Source of the DNA: Candidatus Neomicrothrix sp. UBA881 | GTDB taxonomy: Bacteria > Actinomycetota > Acidimicrobiia > Acidimicrobiales > MedAcidi-G1 | DNA: 18,955 nt | Direction of reading: 5' to 3' | Assembly (NCBI GenBank): GCA_002294285.1 | Contig: DBFL01000007.1 | Span: 1 to 18,955, forward strand | Shown here: positions 14,413-18,955 of the stretch, in pieces | Layout of the letters: every line of letters starts with the position of its first letter | How positions within the stretch are numbered: the first letter of the stretch is position 1 | Notes under the pieces: model-generated | Seen by the model: only the letters and a program-made list of their open reading frames with translations | Database searches by the model: none | Told to the model about the DNA's origin: nothing | Program-made: the position numbers and the translations under genes

Positions 14413-15165
14413 ATGACGGAAACAGAAAAGAAAACAGCTGTAGTGACAGGCGCGGCTTCAGGAATTGGAAAAGCTACTGTAATCACTTTACTAAAACGAG
14501 GATTTAATGTCTCTGCACTGGATATTGACAGCAAAGGACTAGAAGATCTATTCAAGTCACTTAACGTTGAGGAAAACACATGTGATATTTACACAACTAA
14601 TGTCGCTTCTCGAAATGAGTGTCATTCCACTATCGCTCAGATTTATGATGAAAACGGTCGAATTGATGTATTAGCCAATGTTGCCGGAATAGCCAGAAGC
14701 GAACATTTGACTGAAGTTTCTGAAGACTCATGGAATCAGATGCTTGACGTCAACCTTTCTGGTGTCTTCTGGTGTTCTCAGGCCGCAATACCGCATCTGA
14801 TTCAAACTAACGGCTCTCTAATCAATGTCGCTTCTTGTTCAGGCCTTATGGGTCAAGCTTATACAGTCGCTTATTCAGCTACCAAAGGTGCCGTGATAGC
14901 TATGACCAAATCGATGGCAATGGAATACATAAAGTCAAATATACGCATCAATGCTGTAGCGCCTGGAAGTGTAAACACTAAACTGATTGACAACTATTCA
15001 ATACCTGACGATGTCAACATGGATTTAATTAAGCCTTATATGGGGTTTCGAGGAATGGCTGAACCTGAAGAAATCTCAAATGTTATCTCATTTTTAGTTT
15101 CCGATGATGCTAAAAGAATTCACGGAGCTGTGATAACAGTCGATGGTGGACTAACTGCTGGATGA
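14413..15165 (+). CDS. SDR-family NAD(P)-dependent dehydrogenase/reductase
   Basis: A 250-residue classical short-chain dehydrogenase. The Rossmann motif is VTGAASGIG (11-19), and Asp37 at the end of the second strand (SALDID) suggests NAD rather than NADP. NVAG (89-92) stands in for NNAG. Asn114, Ser141, Tyr154 and Lys158 form the catalytic tetrad (YSATKG). NAVAPGSVNT and a closing ITVDGG complete the pattern of FabG-like and hydroxyacyl- or alcohol-dehydrogenases. The substrate cannot be read from sequence; the neighbourhood of thioesterase, crotonases and LLM oxidoreductase suggests acyl-CoA or steroid/lipid metabolism. It is followed after one base by the HAD phosphatase gene, so the two form an operon. 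No clear ribosome binding site precedes the ATG. Confidence 0.88.
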   Translation: MTETEKKTAVVTGAASGIGKATVITLLKRGFNVSALDIDSKGLEDLFKSLNVEENTCDIYTTNVASRNECHSTIAQIYDENGRIDVLANVAGIARSEHLTEVSEDSWNQMLDVNLSGVFWCSQAAIPHLIQTNGSLINVASCSGLMGQAYTVAYSATKGAVIAMTKSMAMEYIKSNIRINAVAPGSVNTKLIDNYSIPDDVNMDLIKPYMGFRGMAEPEEISNVISFLVSDDAKRIHGAVITVDGGLTAG

Positions 15166-15166
15166 T

Positions 15167-15820
15167 ATGAATTCTGTAGAAAACCAAGAAGTAGAAACAC
15201 CCTTTGTTCTAGGTGTCGACTTAGATGGTGTATGCGCTGACTATACGACTGCTTTCAGAGAAATTGCCGCCAAAGAACTTGGGGTAGAGCAATCCGACCT
15301 CCCGCTTAAAAGGTCATGGGATTTCAGAGAATGGGGATTGACAACTGATGAGTACAGGAAACTGCACCATTTGGCTGTTGATGAATACAACATGATGAGA
15401 CAAATGCCAACTATGGATAGAGCTGCAGAAGTGCTCTGGCGACTGTCTGACGCCGGTGTTTGGATCCGAATCATAACTCATCGTCTCTATGTCAACTGGA
15501 CTCACGCAAAGGCTGTTGTTGATACAGTTGAGTGGTTGGACGAAGCAAAAATACCTTATAGGGACATTTGCTTTCTTGGCGACAAACCACAAGTCGGTGC
15601 TCATCTATACATTGATGATGCACCTCATAACATCGAAGCGCTCGAATCAACTGGCAACAAAGTGATAATTTTTGACGCTCCCTACAATCAGGGAATAGAA
15701 GGAATCAGGGCTCATGATTGGGAGTCATGTGAACACTTAATTTTAGAAGAAGCCACAAAAATGGGTTTTGAAATCCAATCGCAACTTCCCGGGTTCGAAA
15801 AAGGCAGTGACCGATTCTGA
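15167..15820 (+). CDS. NT5C-like 5'(3')-deoxyribonucleotidase / HAD phosphatase
   Basis: A 217-residue HAD-superfamily protein. Motif I is GVDLDGVCADY (16-26), with Asp18 as nucleophile and Asp20 as acid/base, and its Val-Cys-Ala-Asp form resembles NT5C-type deoxyribonucleotidases (PF06941). Motif II is RIITHR (101-106, Thr104). Lys140 in FLGDKPQ fits motif III, and YIDDAPHN (149-156) is motif IV with Asp150 and Asp151. It should dephosphorylate a nucleotide or similar small phosphate ester in the cytoplasm. It begins one base after the SDR stop. Its own stop directly abuts the stop of the convergent crotonase gene, with no base between. A specific substrate link to the SDR is not evident. 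Confidence 0.8.
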   Translation: MNSVENQEVETPFVLGVDLDGVCADYTTAFREIAAKELGVEQSDLPLKRSWDFREWGLTTDEYRKLHHLAVDEYNMMRQMPTMDRAAEVLWRLSDAGVWIRIITHRLYVNWTHAKAVVDTVEWLDEAKIPYRDICFLGDKPQVGAHLYIDDAPHNIEALESTGNKVIIFDAPYNQGIEGIRAHDWESCEHLILEEATKMGFEIQSQLPGFEKGSDRF

Positions 15821-16621
15821 TTAAAGACGTTTAAAATCGGGAGTTCTCTTTTCTGAAAATGCCTTAGGTCCTTCCTTGGCATCTTCTGATCCAAAGACTT
15901 TCTTACCTATTGGATCTTCGAATTCGAATGCTTCGCTTTCTGTCATACCAGCTGTTTCTCTCAATGTCCGCAATACTGCTTCAACAGCTAGTGGGCCATT
16001 TTGACAGATTTTGTCAGCTATTTCCAGCGACTTTTCCAGCGCCTTGCCATCTTCCACTACGTGACCTATCAAACCTAAATTTTTAGCTTCTTCAGCACTT
16101 ATATGTTTTCCAGTTAGCAGTATGTCCGCTGCCTCTGTGAAAGGTATCTGTCTCGGCAAGCGAACTGCTGAACCTCCCATGGGATAGAGGGACCATTTAA
16201 CTTCAGAAACACCGAAAACTGCAGACTTTCCAGCGACCCTAATATCAGTACCTTGAAGGATCTCAGTTCCTCCTGCTATTGCATTACCTTCTACAGCTGC
16301 GATTAAAGGAACTCTTGGATGTCTGGTTTTCAGTAAACCCTTGTAGATAAAATCGGCGCCCTCTTCTTCCATACGTTTATTCACGTCATAATCATCTGTA
16401 TCGTCACTGTCACCTGACAGAGAGCGAAGATCCATACCTGAAGAAAAATTTCCGTCAGCACCCGTCAAAATGCAAACACGAATATCAAGATCATTTTCGA
16501 CCATTTCCCATGCATCAGCCAGTCGTGCGAACATAGGGAGAGTCATTGCATTCTGCCTATTCGGCCTGTTCATTGTAAGAAGTAGAATTGATCCATTTTT
16601 TTCTACGATTAAGTCGCTCAT
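15821..16621 (-). CDS. Enoyl-CoA hydratase/isomerase (crotonase family)
   Basis: A complete 266-residue crotonase. Motifs are [11 protein letters not shown] (16-26), SSGMDL (60-65, oxyanion hole), [19 protein letters not shown] (108-126, with Glu120 at the first catalytic position) and [16 protein letters not shown] (136-151, Glu140 at the second). Both catalytic Glu residues of enoyl-CoA hydratases are therefore present, so hydration of a 2-enoyl-CoA is plausible. An acidic insert ([11 protein letters not shown]) follows the first oxyanion motif. I chose the ATG at 16621, because GGGGAG lies just upstream; the frame extends to a TTG at 16645 without support. It is the last gene of a minus-strand operon, 37 bases after the LLM oxidoreductase. 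Confidence 0.9.
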   Translation of the reverse strand: MSDLIVEKNGSILLLTMNRPNRQNAMTLPMFARLADAWEMVENDLDIRVCILTGADGNFSSGMDLRSLSGDSDDTDDYDVNKRMEEEGADFIYKGLLKTRHPRVPLIAAVEGNAIAGGTEILQGTDIRVAGKSAVFGVSEVKWSLYPMGGSAVRLPRQIPFTEAADILLTGKHISAEEAKNLGLIGHVVEDGKALEKSLEIADKICQNGPLAVEAVLRTLRETAGMTESEAFEFEDPIGKKVFGSEDAKEGPKAFSEKRTPDFKRL

Positions 16622-16624
16622 ACT

Positions 16625-16631
16625 CTCCCCT
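16625..16631 (-). promoter_or_regulatory. Shine-Dalgarno sequence (AGGGGAG) deciding the crotonase start
   Basis: AGGGGAG on the minus strand is three bases before the ATG at 16621. The spacing is short but the match is strong, and it rules against the TTG at 16645. Confidence 0.6.
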
Positions 16632-16658
16632 AAAAGTTCAATCAAACGTATATAAAAT

Positions 16659-17630
16659 TCAAATTAAGTTTGGAATCACTTTATTCGCTACCAGTTCTAA
16701 ACTCTCCCATCCAACAATTGGGTTAATACCTCCAATTAAAGGATGTAAAACTGCCGCTCCGTTATTTTTTACAAGATCCACACACTCATCAGGGGTGAGA
16801 ATCATATGCTGACCACCTGCTTTTAGGTCATCGACACTCGTTCCTTCAATATGCCAAGATGATCGTTGATCCTTGTACTGCCATGCGGCGTAAGTCATTG
16901 CGTCATATACGAGATTAGCACCTATCTCATCCCAAGTTTTTTCTGGATCCTCGCTTACGAGAACCATTCCTGGCCCAGAAGGCATCATGCACATGGGGTT
17001 TTCATAACCGAGCAATTTTGCTTCTTCATAGTAAATAGATTCCAAATTTTCATCACGTACCGCTGGTATGAAAGGCAACCCTAGTCTTGCCGCTCGCTTA
17101 GCTGATATCTCGACAGAACCTCCGACAGAAATTAGCGAACTTGGATCTGAAACCGGCTTAGGTGTAACACGAACTTTTTTACCTCTGTATTCAAAAGGAG
17201 TGCCGGTTAGAGCACTGAGAATTGTCTCTATTCCTTCTTCAGTGTCTTTTCCGCGGGTTTTTCGATTTTTATCAAACATTTCAAACTCTGATTCTCTGTA
17301 ACCAACGCCTATTACAACATTTAATCTCCCCGGAGCCATTAGATCTACAGTCGCTATTTCCTCTGCTATTCTCAATGGGTCATGCAAAGGCAAAAGTAAG
17401 GCTGAAACGGAACAGAAAAGGTTACTGGTTTTCCCTAAAACTCCCCCAGCCAGTAATAATGGAGAGTTCATGTAACCGTCCTCTGTCCCATGATGCTCAG
17501 AGAGAACAACAGCTGCGAATCCTTTGTCGTCAGCCCATTTAACCATTTTCAAAAATTCACTGTATTGCTCACCGTGGGTTAGAGAACTTACAAAGGGTGG
17601 TATGCGAAGATCAAAGCGTAATACAAACAT
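16659..17630 (-). CDS. LLM-class flavin-dependent oxidoreductase
   Basis: A 323-residue protein of the bacterial-luciferase-like fold. It contains VVLSEHHG (41-48), the conserved ...HHG of this class, and [19 protein letters not shown] (75-93). DLMAPGRL (96-103) and GVGYRESEF (108-116) are hallmark segments of LLM monooxygenases and F420- or FMN-dependent oxidoreductases. A second typical part is [17 protein letters not shown]. Actinobacteria carry many such enzymes, often in lipid or xenobiotic degradation. F420 versus FMN cannot be decided from sequence. GGAGAAAG immediately before the ATG supports the start. It sits in an operon between the nucleotidyltransferase and a crotonase, consistent with oxidation of a fatty or cyclic acyl substrate (inference). 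Confidence 0.88.
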   Translation of the reverse strand: MFVLRFDLRIPPFVSSLTHGEQYSEFLKMVKWADDKGFAAVVLSEHHGTEDGYMNSPLLLAGGVLGKTSNLFCSVSALLLPLHDPLRIAEEIATVDLMAPGRLNVVIGVGYRESEFEMFDKNRKTRGKDTEEGIETILSALTGTPFEYRGKKVRVTPKPVSDPSSLISVGGSVEISAKRAARLGLPFIPAVRDENLESIYYEEAKLLGYENPMCMMPSGPGMVLVSEDPEKTWDEIGANLVYDAMTYAAWQYKDQRSSWHIEGTSVDDLKAGGQHMILTPDECVDLVKNNGAAVLHPLIGGINPIVGWESLELVANKVIPNLI

Positions 17631-17642
17631 CTTTCTCCAAAT

Positions 17643-18464
17643 TCAATTTATTTCCGCTAAGGCAGTTCTAGCCATATCGAGATCTTCGGGGTTTGTAACC
17701 CCGATCCATGACTCATCTGTTCGAATTACATCTATTTCTACCTGCTTATTTTGAAGCTGTTCTTGAATTGCTAAAGGTAAAAGAAACTCTGCTTGCTCAT
17801 CTGAATAGTTTTCAGCAATGAATGAATCCCATTGTTTTTGAATTACTTTCAAACTTTTTTCGGGTATCGCCCATAAGTTCATCGACACATATGCACTTTC
17901 TGAAATCAAATAGTCTTCATCACTTTTAATCTGATTACCTTCACTTCTTATTCCATGAACTTCTGAAATTTTTGATAGTTTCTCATTTTCAATTGAGAGG
18001 ATACCCCTTGAAACTTTTCCGTTTTCGGGAAGTGTATGTTTTAGTCGAAAAGCTAGGATCGCTATATTATCACCGTTGAAACCTTTGAGAAGTTGTTCCA
18101 ATGCAGTCGGACCATAGTAGTCATCAGCATTCATCACGATTATTGAACCTTCCGTTTTACCTAAAGCTGTTACTACAGCATGACCTGTCCCCCACGGTTT
18201 AATACGAACAGGTCCACAAGTGTCCTGATGGACTATTTCGATATGTAAACAGTTTTTCTCATATTGACTGAGGTGATTTTTTAGTTTTTCCTCCAGGACG
18301 GTTCTAGACACTATTACGATTCTTTCTATTCCTAGACTTATGGCTTCTCTTATCGCATAGTCAAGAAAAATTTCATTTCTCGGTCCTACAGGAACCAATT
18401 GTTTTGTGTCGCCAAATCTGGTCCCTAGTCCAGCCGCCATTATCACAAGAGAAGGTTTGTTCAT
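17643..18464 (-). CDS. NDP-sugar pyrophosphorylase-like nucleotidyltransferase
   Basis: A 273-residue protein with the N-terminal nucleotidyltransferase signature IMAAGLGTRFGDTKQL (8-23): the Gly-rich loop, Arg16 and Lys21. It continues with PWGTGHAVVTAL (90-101) and MNADDYYGP (111-119, metal-binding Asp), all typical of the nucleotide-sugar pyrophosphorylase fold. The C-terminal part has YVSMNLWAIPE and a short tail without left-handed beta-helix hexapeptides, so it is a single-domain enzyme. The expected activity is NTP plus sugar-1-phosphate giving NDP-sugar, in the cytoplasm; the sugar is not known. It lies 12 bases before the LLM gene and 17 bases after a crotonase, an unusual place that may reflect operon shuffling rather than function. 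Confidence 0.82.
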   Translation of the reverse strand: MNKPSLVIMAAGLGTRFGDTKQLVPVGPRNEIFLDYAIREAISLGIERIVIVSRTVLEEKLKNHLSQYEKNCLHIEIVHQDTCGPVRIKPWGTGHAVVTALGKTEGSIIVMNADDYYGPTALEQLLKGFNGDNIAILAFRLKHTLPENGKVSRGILSIENEKLSKISEVHGIRSEGNQIKSDEDYLISESAYVSMNLWAIPEKSLKVIQKQWDSFIAENYSDEQAEFLLPLAIQEQLQNKQVEIDVIRTDESWIGVTNPEDLDMARTALAEIN

Positions 18465-18481
18465 CGATTACGCCCAAGTAG

Positions 18482-18955
18482 TTACTTATCTAGAAAGGCA
18501 TCACGAGCGTCATCGCCTATACCCATAAGGTTCATCTCAAATGTGTATCCCTGTTCCAACCTGTAGCGTCTTGAGAGATTAGACTCCTCGATGCCGTCCA
18601 TGGATGCTTTTGCAGCTCTTATGAGTGTCGGGTCTTTTTCAGTAATCTTTTTTGCAATTTCAAGAGAGACTTCTTCCAACAATTCGCTTTTTACAACTTT
18701 CAAAACTGACCCGAAGCTAAATAGCTCTTGTGCAGTAGCTGATTCGCAAGTATAAAGCATCCACCTTGCTTTCTGAGTCGGCACCAAACGCATTAAATGA
18801 CTTGCTGCTCCAAGCGCCCCATTGTCAACTTCCGGGAGACCAAAAGTAGCCTCTTCTGACGCTACAACCACGTCGGCACTACCAGCTATTCCTATTCCAC
18901 TCCCCAAGCAATGACCATTTACTGATGCTATGACAGGAATTTTTGAATTATGAAT
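18482..18955 (-). CDS. Crotonase-family protein, C-terminal part (5' truncated by window edge)
   Basis: The frame is open to the right edge of the window, so the N-terminus is missing; a TTG at 18907 is internal. The visible part begins KIPVIASVNGHCLGSGIGI, the second oxyanion region of crotonases, followed by AGSADVVVASEEATFGLPEV. At the first catalytic position, where hydratases have Glu (GGxxE), the sequence has Gly (GSGIGIAG). At the second position Glu is kept (LPEVDNG). GALGAASHLMRLVP follows, a form common in a subset of actinobacterial crotonases. It may be an isomerase, hydrolase or lyase rather than a hydratase. It is first among the visible genes of the minus-strand operon, 17 bases before the nucleotidyltransferase. 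Confidence 0.82.
   Translation of the reverse strand: MHNSKIPVIASVNGHCLGSGIGIAGSADVVVASEEATFGLPEVDNGALGAASHLMRLVPTQKARWMLYTCESATAQELFSFGSVLKVVKSELLEEVSLEIAKKITEKDPTLIRAAKASMDGIEESNLSRRYRLEQGYTFEMNLMGIGDDARDAFLDK

Noticed and set aside
15812..15839. CCGATT ... AATCGG inverted repeat at the phosphatase/crotonase junction
   Set aside because: Six pairs around a 16-base loop inside coding sequence, without a U-tract.
17222..17542. 106-residue plus-strand open frame opposite the LLM oxidoreductase
   Set aside because: Antisense shadow of a strongly supported gene; composition is not protein-like in any family I know.
1..18955. Defence island, prophage, CRISPR or transposon
   Set aside because: No nuclease, methylase, integrase, transposase, capsid or regularly spaced repeat was seen; composition and codon use look uniform along the window.

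Overview
The window looks like a chromosomal segment of a low-GC, streamlined actinobacterium, most likely a marine Acidimicrobiia or related lineage. This is inferred from gene content, not from a database search. The pointers are two DUF459-like SGNH proteins with Thr/Ser-rich linkers, a polyprenyl-phosphate glycosyltransferase directly followed by a DUF2304 protein, several GT-C membrane glycosyltransferases, an LLM-class flavin oxidoreductase next to crotonases, and start codons that sit 6-9 bases after a -10-like hexamer (leaderless style). Gene packing is very tight: several neighbours overlap by 1-8 bases and convergent stop codons overlap or touch. No stretch longer than 300 bases lacks a gene. 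I saw no tRNA, rRNA, CRISPR array, transposase or phage gene.

Layout. (1) 2-610: the C-terminal part of a TAP-type alpha/beta hydrolase, cut by the window edge. (2) 622-11950: a cell-surface glycan or glycolipid region. On the minus strand are a PIG-V-like and a GT39-like mannosyltransferase (one-base overlap). Divergent from them, on the plus strand, come a UDP-galactopyranose-mutase-like FAD protein, a GT-C enzyme, a DUF3473-type polysaccharide deacetylase and a second GT-C enzyme paralogous to the first. A minus-strand SGNH lipoprotein follows, then a plus-strand set: a small two-helix membrane protein, a GNAT-like protein, a GT2 polyprenyl-phosphate glycosyltransferase and DUF2304. (3) 11947-13155: a second, membrane-anchored SGNH/DUF459 protein on the minus strand. 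(4) 13156-13699: a single-gene unit encoding an unrecognised 106-residue membrane protein, with a hairpin in its leader, a Shine-Dalgarno sequence and a textbook bidirectional terminator. (5) 13705-15820: a hotdog thioesterase (minus) divergent from an SDR dehydrogenase and a NT5C-like HAD phosphatase (plus). (6) 15821-18955: a minus-strand operon of a crotonase (truncated by the window), a sugar-nucleotide-type nucleotidyltransferase, an LLM flavin oxidoreductase and a complete crotonase.

How they may work together (inference). The GT2 enzyme would charge polyprenyl phosphate with a sugar on the cytoplasmic face. DUF2304 is its usual small membrane partner. The four GT-C enzymes would use lipid-linked sugars outside the membrane. 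The FAD protein, deacetylase, GNAT protein and SGNH proteins could modify sugar rings or acyl groups. The right third is fatty-acid or acyl-CoA metabolism, typical of this group. The least explained element is the isolated small membrane protein at 13329-13649.
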